Source: Puffinus mauretanicus (taxonomy: Eukaryota; Chordata; Aves; Procellariiformes; Procellariidae). From it: a stretch of DNA of 64,000 nt. The first letter of the stretch is position 1. Every line of letters begins with the position of its first letter. Made by a program: the position numbers and the translations under genes. The stretch is taken from NCBI GenBank assembly GCA_023333565.1, contig JAJKFH010002581.1, forward strand, positions 682,001 through 746,000, in the 5' to 3' direction. The notes under the pieces are model-generated. The model was given only the letters and a program-made list of their open reading frames with translations, was not told where the DNA came from and searched no databases. This document shows positions 23,805-36,715 of the stretch, piece after piece.

Positions 23805-26800
23805 ATAAGTTACTATGGTGAGCTGGACACTTTGACACACAGCCTGCTGATATAACACTGCTACTGCACATGGACTGAAATATATCTGTTTAAAATCAGG
23901 CAATGCTGCAGGTACCTGATCTCCCTTCCCCTTTCTTGTCTGAGCTGCTCGGCATTTCCTCTCCCTGGCTCTCCAGTGAAGGACTCCTGGGCTAGAAATT
24001 AGGATTCTGCATCTGTTTCTCCTTTCTTTAGTATACAGTCAGTATACTTTCTTCTGTTTAGGGGAGTTGGCATGGTATGTCTGGGATCAAGGTGAGCTCT
24101 CTGCCAGGTACTCAGTGGAGGTTGTAGATCCACCAGTATATGGGAGACTGAGATTTTGTTTTGGCAGATACCTCACTTGACATTGCTCCTCACCCATGTT
24201 GTAGCCCCTTCCTTGCATCCTCTTCCAGGTCCCACAGAGACACTTCTGAACACCTCTTCCTTCTGACTAGGCATCCATGACTAGATATCTCTTCTTGTCC
24301 AGGCCCAACCACAAAGTTTACGTGATGGCTTTTGTATGTGTAGACCAGACCTGTCCGCTGACAAATGCAGCTGAGCGTGACAAGAGGAGCTCACCAGGCA
24401 TCCTGGGCACTCTGCAGGAGCTGAACATCCCGGGAACAGAGGTTGTGGACAGCCACATTGCGCGACCATCCCCAGAAGGCGGTGTGGGCAGAGCTCGCGT
24501 GCACAGTGTACGTGGCGGGTGTATCTCTGAGGCTTTGTGTCAGCTGTGTCACCTGGGCAGGTGCTCCTGTGCAGGCAGCTGAGAAGCAGAGTTGTGCTCA
24601 TTTACATCACAGCGGCTTCCTGTAAGCTCCTGGTAAGGAAAGAGAGAATTGGTTTGAACTTTAGCAACGTAAAAGGCTTGCATGTGGCCCTAGCAGGTGG
24701 TCTGGGTTCCCTGTGGAATTGCCTTCTCCTGCTCATCTGTCTGCAGGCTGCCAAGGGAGTCTGGGTGATTAACTGGGACAAAAAAGGACTCTTATTCTCC
24801 TGTTAGTTCCATTTCATTGGGTTAGTTACTCTTGCCTTAACCATATTTACCTTCAAAAGTGGCAGTTTTGAAAAAAAGTTGCCTTTATAAATTGTGAGGG
24901 TGAACTGCATTCACAGCAATAGTTCTGTATGGCCTTGATTTATGTACTAACTTCTGAAGTCATTGCAGAGTAAATTTGTTTCTGGCAGGGAAAGGAGTGG
25001 AGACCTTCCAGGGCAAAAGCAAGTGAATTATTCCATGGAGTCCAATGGGGCCAGGATTTACCTTTCTGTGTAGTAGCCTACTTTTTAGCTGCTGTTCCTC
25101 TGCCACCAAATAGCCACCTGTCATGGACGGCTATAGAAAGAAATAGCAGATAGTTCTTTCATTTGGTTTTAATTCCACTTGAAAAATTATTAAAATTCAA
25201 AAAATTCAAGAGGAGTCAACTGTAGTGTAAAGCAGCGGGTGCTGAGTGCCCAAGCACCCGCAGTGCTGCATTTTGAGGGGTTTGTGTTGGCCAGCTCCAG
25301 GTGTGCCTCATGGACTGAACATCCGCAGCTTCCCCAGAGACTGTGCTGCCCTTCGGGAATGCAGGTTTCCATTTGGTTTCACCCCAAAGGAGGCCAGGTT
25401 GTGTGCTCTCAGGCTGCTGCACAATGTGAACCGGAGGGTGGTGAGAGGGAGACAAGTTTCAAGCCCAAACTGCTGATTTGAACGGTAACACAGGCACACA
25501 GAGAGAAAACTGAGCTGCGCGTGAAACAGCTCCGAAGCAGCCTCCGTTTACAGCTGGCATTTTAAGCAAATCAGAGGCTGTGTCATTTGAGAAGCGATAA
25601 ACAGTGGCTGTTCAGGAGAAATTTGTCCTGTGCAGAATGAGTGTACACAGAGGCTGCAAATTTGCCATCCCTTCTGAAATAGCTCTTCCACATTTCAGCA
25701 GCCAGAGGCTCCCATCACGGGCGTGCGGGCACGATTTCAAACACCAGGAGTGTTTGAACTCCAGGAGTGAAAACATTCTCATCTCTTGGACCACCCCATT
25801 CCCTTTAAATGATGGGCTTTGCTTTCAGGAAAGGTCTGCTAAATCTTTCTGCTAAAAATCTGCTAAACATCCTGCTAAAAGCCTTGTGAGCTTCTTTCTT
25901 CTTTGTTTTTCCCCCCTTAAATCACTAAGGACATTTACATAGAACAGGACGGCTGTTTTTTAACTGTTCCTCCATGTCCCTGTAGCATATTCCCAAGCTG
26001 AGAACATAATTGCAGTGGGTCATCACAACCAGTCGCAGAAGTGATTAAATGTCAAAAAAAATAGATGTTGACTTCATGTGAAGAGAGGCAGCTCTAACAG
26101 ATGGGAGTCCCATGAAATAAAGTTTTAGGATTTTTATGGTGATGGAGCTTCAGTGCTGAAAGGGAGAAAAAAAAGTGCAGTGGGAGCAGTGGCCAATAGA
26201 AGATGCAGTACATGGAGACCTGTGTTGGGAACTGCTTCCGTAGTTAACATTTAGCTTCAGCGAAACTAATGGAGGAAAGAAAATACGAATATATAGTCTG
26301 GAAAGTTTTTTTCCATTGCAGTGTAAGAGGAAAGGCACATAACTGATAGATGAACATTTTATTGTGAGTAACAGCAATTACAACACTTGTCTGTGTGTAT
26401 GTGTTGGTGCGTGTATTTATACAGATAGGTAGGTAGTAACATGAAACTGCAGGCAGATTTGCAAATACAAAATTACTTGCTACTAACTGAACATACAGGT
26501 AGTTTCACTTGCGATGAATGTTGCCTACTGCTATAAACCGAGGTGAACTGGGGTGTTTGTAAATTTATCAGACTTTAATTATTTGGGCTGAAATGTTTAA
26601 TACTGCATATCTGCCTTTGTCTAATTTTTAACAGAAGTGTCAAGTAAAAGGTTTAGCTATTGCAAAAGGCGAAGATAGAAAAAGATGGCCCTAAATAATC
26701 TTTGAAACATTTTATTGAAAACTGTAATGCCACTAGATTCTGAAGGAGGGCAGTCAGTATATTATCACTTGCAGGAAACTTCAAAGTTTCACCTGAATTG

Positions 26801-28159
26801 GGTTATGAGCCCTGGGCAAAAGAAAAACTCAACTAAACATGCCAGGTAGAAATTTGTTAGCATTTGACAGATCTGTTCACTCAGGATTACGTACCTACAC
26901 TTGTCCTTTTCCCTGTACTGCTTGTACAAGCTTCCTAGACCCAGCTAGATTTGCCTCAAGCTTTCCCTGACGTGGTGCCTTCCAGCTGGCAGGGGAGGAG
27001 GCGGCGAGCCCTGCTGCCCCTTGGCTGCTCCTCTGGGAGAGCGCCTGCCGGGCACGCTGCCGGGGGTCTGGCATCGAGTGGGAAGTGTTTTCTGGTGTCG
27101 CCTAGCTTTTGGGACTGCAAATTGAAGAGCGCAAGTGCATTGTTTTGGGATGTCTCATTTAGAAATGCTGTAAATTTTTAATGCAGAAATTACAGGTCTT
27201 TGCCTGAGGAATGTACAGAAGTTTAGAGTACGTAAGGCTCTGGGGCTGGAGTTCAGATAGGCTTCAGTCATAACAACAGTTGAGTTTACTGTTAAATGCG
27301 TACCTTGTCTGTTTGGCTTCCTATTTCCTAGGATTTATTCTGCTGCTCTGATAAACTGTGATTTAAAACATGCTGAAGTGCCAGTCCAGGCTGATAGCCC
27401 CTTCTCGTACGCTGAAACACATCACTGCAAGTAGCAGACACTGTGCTTTGTGTCTGTCCCCCAAGATGAGGGAGGGAAGAGCTGAGAGGTGCGGGGCTCG
27501 GCCCGCAAAGACCGACTCACAGGCTGTCAGCTGAACTCGGAGTGGGAATCAGATCCAGACAATATCCCTGGATTTAAGTGTCTAATCTCCCACTGTGGTC
27601 AGTTACGGCAGTCAATGGAGCTGGGAGTGTGATTCAGCTGACGAAACGTGGGTGTCCATCCTCTGGTGACCGCATCCCTTGTGGCAGTGGGTGGTGGGAC
27701 ACTGAGCTCATACTGGTGTGACACCTCTGGGTACACATCTACAGCCTGGAGGTGAGCCCATCCCCGATAAGGACGTGCTGATGACAGGGATTCAGTCTCC
27801 AGCTGCTGGCGTCGTTTCTCCAGTTTAATGAGAGGGGCAGGCCGGGCCCCCCTCGCAAAGGCTGGAGCGGCTGGGCCCTCCGGATGGTCTGAGCGTGTAG
27901 TCCAGCTTCAGCCCCACTGTGTGGGGTGGGTGAGCACGTTAGACCTTCTTTAGGGCAGTCAAAATGGCACCAGGAAAGAACACCCAAGGCTCTGCAATAA
28001 AGAAACAACATCACTCCCTTAAAATTATTTTTACAACCTCCGTTGATGAGTGCAGACAAATAGACTTAATGGAGCCTTCTTAGTATATGAAACGTTAATA
28101 ACTACCACTTATTTTTGAAGCTATGTTCTAGATTTTATTTTCAAGACAAAAGAGTCATT
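23805..28159. other. Intergenic, no gene seen
   Basis: About 4.3 kb without recognisable exons or RNA genes. A minor feature is a loose tandem array of CTGCTAAA units at about 25837-25883 (four copies at 11-17 bp spacing). Longer open frames here have no recognisable domain and no compelling codon pattern. Confidence 0.6.
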
Positions 28160-28350
28160 TAAAATTATGCAAATGAGCTGCCAAACGCGAGGCATTATGC
28201 AGATTTGTGGAGGCAGGCAGCAGAGCGTTAACCCGTGGTGCTGCGGCTCACTGCGGCGGGCGCGCCGCCGCAGCGGCTCTGCGTGGGTTCCTTTCAGCCC
28301 TCGCGCTCTTTAATTACAACGCTCCCGTGGCAGGGCCCGAGGTGTGAGGC
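28160..28350. promoter_or_regulatory. CpG/octamer cluster, candidate regulatory element
   Basis: In an otherwise ordinary intergenic stretch, an exact POU octamer ATGCAAAT (28167-28174) is followed by a short CpG-dense block. That block contains a perfect inverted repeat at 28251-28273: a 9-bp stem, CTGCGGCGG with CCGCCGCAG, around GCGCG. E-box-like and homeobox-like (TTTAATTAC) strings follow. This resembles a small enhancer or conserved element, but no gene is attached and function is inference. Confidence 0.3.
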
Positions 28351-31300
28351 TAACCCTCCTGCACACGCCTGATCACCACGTGGGTTTAGGTTGATGGAGG
28401 AGGTGTATCTGCTGCGATGTTCACCTCACGTCCGGCCCGGCACAAGCTGTACCCAAATCCAGCCTGGGCGTCTCAGAAAAGACAAGCATCGTGGCTGTCG
28501 TCCGCTGTTTCGTACGAGTTGCGCCCAGAGTATTTGAAGTGACTGTCACGGGAGGAACATTAAATTGCTTTTCAAATGTCAGCAGTGCAGTAACACTAAA
28601 AACAATTGACACTGTCAGCCAGAAGTGGCTCGCTGGGCCGGCTGGTGTACACAAGACGCGATAGCAGCCTTGACTTTCTGGAGAGGAAGGCTATTAAAAG
28701 AGCTCCATGTTGTGCTAATTTGTGGGTTCAATAGCTCATTATCCCACCCAGCTATAAAGGTGGTGGGAATAACTCTCAGCCAGGAACAGATGGGTTTTGA
28801 TAGAAATCCAAGGCCTGATCTGCTCTGGAAGTTTGCCCTGATCTCTGCAACCGATGCCAACAGCTGACATAGCTGCATTGGTGCAAACACTAGTGCTGAG
28901 CAAGAAATACAATGGTTTATAGCAGTGAAGTATGGCAAATGGCAGGAGCTGGCAAATCCCCAACACGCACAAGGGTGTAAGTGCAGCTAATCTCTGATGG
29001 AGGTGCCTGATGCTGCGTTAAAATAGTCATGGTGGCTGCCAAGCCTGGGGAGAAATGGAGAGAGTTCACGTAGGGTGGTTTTGGAAGGGCTGAGTTTGTG
29101 CCTCAGCCGTGCCCAGGTGGGATGCCAAGCCCCGTGAATATGGGGCTTGTTCAGCATCAGGCAGGGACGGATCCTGCTGAGGGCAGGAATGAGTCTGGCT
29201 GCAGCGCGGGAGGACTTGATTCCACATTTCCTCTTGCACTTCAGTTGCTCATGGCTCTCTATGAGAAAGCTCACAGAGCAGCACAGGTGCCAAGGAAAAC
29301 ACCGAGGCACTTGGCATTCTCTTTCCAGTTGCTAAATGGCAGGGAGGGAGTAATTTTTTCCCCTCTGTTATCTTTGAAGAAGTGTGTATTTTTGTGGTGA
29401 ATGACTTCAGTAACAAATGATGTCTCAGTGCTGCTCTAGGAGATGGGGATAATCTGGGTTTTTCTCCTGCATCCCCTTACATCCAAACTCTTTCAAGTTT
29501 GCTCTGCTCACCAAATTGCTCCCTCGCTTCCTTTCTAGTTGTGTCATTTCAAGCTGACTGACTGAGCCAGTACAAAATACTGAATAAATGCTTCAACGTA
29601 TTCAAACCTGGATGCTATCAGTGAATTTACAGACTTAAAACCTGTGGCCAATTTTAAACTGGATACACATGCGTGCGCACGAAGGTTAGCACAGTTTAGC
29701 TACTTTGGTTTTGCTTGTTTCTAAGAGCATTTTTGGCTCAAAAATGTGATGTCTCTCACGTATTTGGAAAGAGTTGTCCAAAGCACATGACCAACATCTG
29801 TTGGTTTCAGATATGCCAGAGGAGCTCAGCAAGAATGTAATAGATGCAGAGATCAGAGAAAACATTGCTCCTGTGTATTTTTTTTTTTTGAAGATGGATT
29901 TGGAGTTTTCCTATTGCTCAGCAATTTGAGCAATGGACTGATGATCTGGTTAGTGAAAAAAAAGCAAGAAACCCACCTACATTGGTTCAGGTTTTTGTTA
30001 GTTTTGGAGGGAATAGCTGAAAAGGATATAAATCAGACACTGCTGCTGTACTGTGCTTGCCTTGCCAGCTTAAAAGAACTAAACTAGTTTAAATAGGCAG
30101 AAACACTGTTTTATGATGGCCCGCATCTCAAAACAAATCTAAGCACAAAGACCGTGAAGGAAGTTGCTAGGAAACCTCTACAGTGCGCTGGAGAAGTTTT
30201 GTAGCGGAGGCACCTCTAAGAGAGTTGTCACCACCTGCCAGCCTGGGCATTTCCCAAAAACTGCAGTGCAAAATTGTAGTCCACATTCATTTCCATACAT
30301 GAAGCATCAGGAAATGCCTCACAGCCCATTTTAAATCAGTGCAGCTTCAGGGGACTGTAAGCCATTTCCAGAACCATCCCTGAAGACTCGACACTAAGGT
30401 CCTGTCTACACTAGCACTGAAGCCCTGACTTCTGTGTTCAGGCAAGGTCTGACCAGGCTGCTTTGCTAGCACATGCCTGCAGTCATCTTAATTAGGTTCT
30501 TAGCAAAGATCTTTTTGCTTCTGTGGGCTCTAACCTTGCCCATGCTGAGATTTCAATAAGGTAACTTTAAGCCAGACTAACCTTCTGGAGGCAGGGCCAC
30601 CGAGTCTCATCTCTTTTGCACTTAGTCTCTGGGTGCGGTTTGCCAGCGGAGATTTCATGCAGGCATGCTGCCACCTCAGGTGGTTTTTCTGCATGGGATT
30701 GCTCCTGAAAGTTGAGGTGAATCAATCAAAAATGTTAAAGCTGCAGGTCCACAATGTCAACGTGCACATGTTAAAGCCCCCATTTCTGTACCAAGTAGTT
30801 GTAATTATGATATCTTACTCCTCTTAACACTTGTTTTCTTTCCTATGGCTACTTCATAGCTGAACACGTCCATTTTAGTCTGTTTCTACGAGGAAACTGG
30901 TAGCTGAAAGATTGGGGAATCATCAAGGACATGTTTTTCATTCATCATGAAGTCATCTGTCAGTGCAGCTCGTGCCTAGGATAGGAAGGTAAAGACATCA
31001 GGTATTGCTAGGATTGCTTGTCTGTATGCTTCCTCAGTAGCTTTTTCCAAAAATGGGCGGTGTGAGGCACGGTGGTGGAGTGATGGCTGCCGTGAGCATG
31101 ATGAACAGAGCAAGCCGGCTATGGTTTAAGTCTCCGTGAAATTCCCTATGTGTGGGAACCCCCTGATGGTGTAGCAGCAGCAAATTCCTGGCTGCCACCA
31201 CCCGTCCTTGCTACGTCGTAAAAGCCTGCCCAGCACATTCCCCACTCCTCCCTGCCCACCTGCCAACATGACCCATTATGGCTAAAAGCCATTAGCGCTC

Positions 31301-31529
31301 ACAAGGTGGACCCTGGGATCTCCACTCCTTCAAAGATAAGCAATAAATTAAGAGAAACCAGGAATACATGTTAAGCCTGAGGGTGCTCCTTTGAAGAAAG
31401 ATTTGTTTTAAAACACAGGGGTTCATTACATGGCAAAGGAGGCACTCCGGACAAGATGTGACGCTGATATGTGATGCTGATACATGAAGTGTGGCTGTTA
31501 CAGGATTTTCCATTCTGGTTTATCTAGTC
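28351..31529. other. Intergenic, no gene seen
   Basis: About 3.2 kb of non-coding sequence with no recognisable exon, RNA gene or repeat. A T9-10 tract lies at about 29880-29889. Confidence 0.55.
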
Positions 31530-31645
31530 CCTTGACACATAAAAAACGAAAGATCCAGATCTTCAGTTTAACGTAAAAAAAGCTCTTAGGAAATCCTTTT
31601 TTACACAACGTATAATTAATGTATGGAATCAGCCCTGGATATTCC
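31530..31645 (+). mobile_element. Ancient CR1/L3-type LINE remnant
   Basis: The stretch AGGAAATCCTTTTTTACACA followed by ACGTATAATTAATGTATGGA resembles the 3' coding region of old amniote CR1/L3 elements, where a 'FFTQR/HN...LWN' protein segment is encoded. It is short and strongly diverged. Classification is by eye. Confidence 0.45.
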
Positions 31646-34600
31646 TGACAGGTTTAGACTGTCACCTCTTGCAGCCATTCATCCTGCCCCTTTGGTAGAC
31701 ACAGTTGCCCTGAAGCAAGGATGTGCTCCTCCCCTGAATCATCTCCTCAACCACACATGTTCATGTGTCACTACATGTCTGTTGGATCCCTGTGTTCACC
31801 GCGGCCACGCGCCTTGCACCGGTGCAGAGCAGAGCAGTACCCGGGCAGGTCCTGCTCGGATGCAGAGCTGCTGAGTAGTGAGAAGAAACAGGAAAGACAA
31901 GTTCAAAGGCAGGTGTGACACAAAGGAAAAGGTGACGGTAGTAACACCAAGCCAACAGCAATAGCAGCTGCTGCACTTGGCAGGCACAGCCCCACACAAC
32001 CCACTGGTGTCCATTGGACTCCTCACGTCAGGACATGCTGCGGCAGCACCGTAGCTCCAGCTGGAAATGAGAAAGGGTCTTCTCCAAAGCATCCAGCACA
32101 GACAGGACTGTTAGAGGCAGGGCGCCAGAGCAGACCTAGCCCTTGCTCATCACCACAACGTCCATGTGCATAGGTAATTGCCTCTTCCAAAGCAGCAGCC
32201 CTCACAGACCTGAGCCTGGGAGGTGCAGAGCATTTCCCGCTCTGCCTGACACCTGTGGGCCATCTCGGAGATCAATGCCTCTAAAACAGGGTGTAATCAT
32301 TACGGTTCATCAAAGCACAGGCTTAATTTTAAACTCCTCAGTAATACGAGAAATTACTGTCTGACCCTGTCTCACACCCTAACAGTGCTGCCAAAGGAGG
32401 AGGGAAAGAACTGAAATTTTACGCAATGGCATATGGAGAGATTCAGAATTAATTTAAAATGAAGACGATGAGAAGAATAGTTTTGTCTGGTCTTTGATCC
32501 CTTTCACAAATACAACTCTCTGGATGTGGTTAGAGAGGGCTCATGCTGTGAGCTCGGGTTTTTGTAATCACCGCTGACTGGAAGTGCTTGTCGGTCCGAT
32601 TTGTGCATTTTTCCAGTTTGTTTTATAATAAAATCAAATTACTGTTTCTACATCGTAAGAGATACTTCACAGGTTTCTTGGGAGATGACACCAAGCTCCA
32701 AGGGTAAATTTTTTTCCTCTCAAAGAAGAATTTTACCAATGTTCATTCTTAAACCATTTAGTTTGATAATTACCCACAGAGGATGAAAATCGATTCAAAC
32801 AGATCTTGGGTAACAACACTTCACAGAGACATCTTGCGGTCTTCCTCCTCCGCAAACAGCTGCAGTTCAGTGACATGTTTACCTGTGCTACCATGCCTGC
32901 TCTCAAGCTCCAGCCCCCTTTGGTAAGACCCATTGCGGCTTCACATAGGCTGGAGAAGTTTACTTGTGGCTTCAGAACTGGCTTCGTTTGGGGTTGATTC
33001 AGTTTTTGTGACCAGGTGTTCCCCAAATTGGAAGCCAGCCATGGAAAAGAGAAAAAAATAGAATGAAAGAAAAATCCATAAATTGAGGAACTTCATATTT
33101 CACAATACTTTAAGTGGTGAAAGCGTCTCTCGTAGAGTGGCACACCAGGATGTACCCAACGCCTAGAGGTATTTGCGGGTAGAGGTTCAGATCCCCGCGA
33201 CCGGCCCTAAACTTGCCTTTCCTTACGCTCACCACTGTTGCTGGTGCTGCAGAAACAAGCTACCAGAAGCTCTTCAATTTTAACCACCGGGTTATTTACA
33301 TCTGTTTTGAGGATACTGTAGATAAAATCTCTGAGGCCCTGGGATAGACTCAATTGAGAAAGTAAGGCTGACACAGCTCCCGTTTCACCACTGCTAAAGG
33401 TGGCCCATGCTTAGTGTCCTGAGGTAGGACCTGTACTGCTGCACAGCTCGTCCTTCTGGGCTACTGCTACTGCTGCACTTTGCCGGGGAGATCCTCGTTG
33501 CAAACAAGAACTGCTCATCCTTCTTTAAACAGGGAAGAAAAGCTTGAGAGAAGGAAGGCAAAATTAGGCTTGGGGTTTTCTTGTCATCGCCAGAGCCCAT
33601 GCCTTTTTCCATCTGTGCAGAGAGAAGCTGTCACAGAAATTATGGGAGCCTAGTGGTGAGAACTGACCGCCAGAGAAAGACATCTTTGGTAGTCTGGAGT
33701 GTCCAGCCAATGTTGGTGAGTGGTATAGAGGTATTTGGTAACTCATTTCTCACTAAAACTGACAGATTTTTTTCTTCCTAGCAGAACAGGTGAGAGTAGA
33801 AATGTTTCACATAGTCACTGATTTCACTGAGATATGACAGAATTATCAAGCACTTTAAATCTTTTTCAACTTGATATGAAGCCCATAAAATATCAAAACA
33901 CCAGCATCTAAACAAAGGACTTCAATAAGCTTGGTTTTGATATTTCTATTATGTTCCAATTCGGAATGAAAGGAGATTTGAAATAATCAACATTCCCAAG
34001 AAAACGTGACTTCTGAGACTCACGCAGCTGTAAGCATCCTCGCGTAAGCCTCAAGAAGCCCAGTGATCCCTGCTGACAGGCAAGTCCCCTCCTGCGCTCA
34101 GTGACGCTGCAGCCAGTCCAGCATGCCTGCCACAAAGGGAATTCTCATTTGCAAACTGCTCAGGGTCGTCTTCCAAGGCGGCAGCACCAATTGCCAACAC
34201 CGTCTTTTGGGGGAGTACTTTCTTCAGCACACTGATGGAAACGCAGAGGTCTTCACCAGCGTTCGAGTAACCTTGGCACATCTCTGACGAGTGGGTAGGC
34301 CTTACCTTCATCCTGCAGAGGAGAAAACAAAAGGTGGCCTTGGCACATACAAACTATTTTCTGTTGAAGAGAAGATGGATGTTGTAGAAATATGAGAATT
34401 CTCATTAAAAGAGTTCTCTCCTCATTGCACTAGCACATTGATTTCTACTCCTGCAGCAAAACGGAGTTTCATTTGTAGAGAACTGTCCTGAACAGAAGCG
34501 GATGTCAGACTATTAACTAACAACATAAAATGCACTTTTTTATAGCAAATAACATTTTATTCTTTATTTACGTGTAGGTAGACAAGGTACCTAACATGGA

Positions 34601-36653
34601 AGAACAAGACCCAGCAAATACACTATGTACTAAACTGTGCGGGCACCAATGGCTCTTGGCACTTGTTTTCAGATGGGAGTCGTGCACTGCTGGGTAATAC
34701 CCACCTCTCTCATTCACCTGAGAGCTGGAAAGCGCAGATAGCGACCGTCTTCAGCTGCTCCACAGTTTACATCTCTTCTGGGTGCCAGACTCGCCGTTTG
34801 CTGAGCTATTTGAACAAAATGGGAGCAGTAGGAATACAGTAATGTTGGCTGAAAACAAAAGCTGAAGCAAGGGGATTTTCAGAGCAGCTTTAGAGCCTGA
34901 AGACTACTGCAGTCCTCCTGTTTGTGCTACGGAAAGGTGATGTGGGTGCCTGGAAATGACTCTGGTTGTGACAGAGAGAAGAACTTTCAATTTATCATCA
35001 GGCTGTTCTCTTTAGGCATTGCAGCAGCTTTCAAATACTACCTTTGGGAAGACTGGACTGGCTTGATGGAGGGAGAGAGGAGCTCTTCCATAGCATCACC
35101 CCCTCCAAACCTGCATGACGGCAAGCAGCTGCACTGTCTGCACCGCCCCAGCAGCGCAGGAGCGATGGCAGGGGTGGCACAGCCAGGCTATTGCAGAGGC
35201 TGTCACACGGGAGGAGCAGTGAGCAGGCAGAAAGCCAGAGCTAGTGGGGAGATGTTGGGACATTTTAGGGTTAGAAAAGGCTCTAGAAAGAATGAGCTTA
35301 GTGAATGAGCACAACTGACATGCCATGACAGGCACGCCATGGGCTTTTCCTCTCCAAGGTGTGGTGCTGCAGGGTGTTTCAGTCAAGATCCTGTGTACAC
35401 ATGGGATAAAGCATCTTTAGCAATGATGCTGGATACTGTGGTGCCCTGAAATGTGCTGGGGAAAGACCTGTCACTGCTTTAATTGTATTCAAACATGCAG
35501 AACTAGCGTGAATAATACCACGAGCAGGTCAGCAATTAATTAACTGGTTTGCTATAAAAGGGAAGGGTAACACTCATTTTCTTCCATGCAGCCTGTTTAG
35601 ACCAGACCTTGTTAGGAAGAAGAATATTTATTCATTTAGGTGTAAGAAAGCATGTCCCTGCTCTCAGGTCCTCGCCACTATAAGCCAGTGGGAGAGCAGA
35701 AGTGGAAGAGAGCCCGGGATGATGCGGGAAGCATTATTTGAAAGGAAAACACCTTAGGACAGCACTAGGAAAACAAGGAAAAGAAAACCCTTTTAAAGTT
35801 GACTAAGCGTCAGTGTGTCTGAGCAGCAGAGTGAGAAGTGAGTCAGTGTAAAATATTCAATGAATCATGTAAATTTGAATTGAAGGAACTCAGTGGCTCC
35901 ATTATGAGTTTCAAGTGGAGAAAGAATTCCTTGAGGAAAGACGTAAAAAGCAGTTATTGATATAACATGCATATCTTTTCCCATGAAGGTTAGAGGGTGT
36001 TAAGTATGTCGGTAAAACCAAGAGGATATCAAAGGATTGTCTCATTTACATAAACAATGTGTTGGGAATCCAGAAATACCATCCCCAGGACTTAATTCGA
36101 CAGGTTTGTATGGGAAGTGTATGCCACTGCGAAGAGCAGGAGGCTGAGCTGGAGGCTGACGCCCTGGGTCTGCTCCAAGGCTTTCAGCAATACTTGGCTG
36201 GACACATAGGTGCACAGTTACAGGGCTAATTACTTCCGTTCCATATGGAAATTAGGAGAGGGGAAAATGATCATTATTATCCATTTGAGCACATGGTTAC
36301 CTGATTTCAGCGTGTGGCTGCAGTGCTCTGCATGCAATTGCACTCTCAGTTAAACAACGTCTGGCTTTCTGTGCGAGGGTTAGTCCAGGCTGGGCTTAAA
36401 GCGATATCCTTGCACCACACTTAATAACATGGCTGGGGTGTTAAGAGATTCTGGCTGATATCTGTAAATCAGTGTGTCAGACACTGTCAAAAGCTGCTAA
36501 GTCTGAAAATATATTGACCAAATTCTGAATTGATCAGTACTTGCTGTACTTGATCTGTTCTTGCTCAAAAGAGACCAAGAGAGGCTTTGAAAGAACGGGC
36601 TAATCAGGCATTATATTTGGAAGGGCAATGAAGGCAGCAGTGCTTCCAGCCCT
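31646..36653. other. Intergenic, no gene seen
   Basis: About 5 kb with no supported gene. Short tRNA A-box-like and B-box-like strings at about 33137-33195 were examined and not accepted as an RNA gene (no cloverleaf). No recognisable transposon. Confidence 0.55.
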
Positions 36654-36667
36654 TAGGGTTAGATTTT

Positions 36668-36692
36668 GGGGTTTGGTGGGTTTGGGGTTGGG
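36668..36692 (+). repeat. G-quadruplex-type motif beside a telomere-like string
   Basis: Four G runs of at least three (36668-36671, 36678-36680, 36684-36687, 36690-36692) separated by loops of 6, 3 and 2 bases meet the usual intramolecular quadruplex rule. Just upstream, TTAGGGTTAG (36653-36662) equals one and two-thirds vertebrate telomere repeats. The T/G-rich stretch continues to about 36715. It may be a tiny degenerate interstitial telomere-like tract or simple low complexity. Confidence 0.6.
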
Positions 36693-36715
36693 ATTTGTTT
36701 GGTTGGTTTTTTGTA

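Noticed and set aside
33137..33205. tRNA-like A-box (TGGCACACCAGG) and B-box (GGTTCAGATCC) strings
   Set aside because: Each box has a mismatch, no cloverleaf or acceptor stem can be drawn, and no SINE tail follows; most likely chance.
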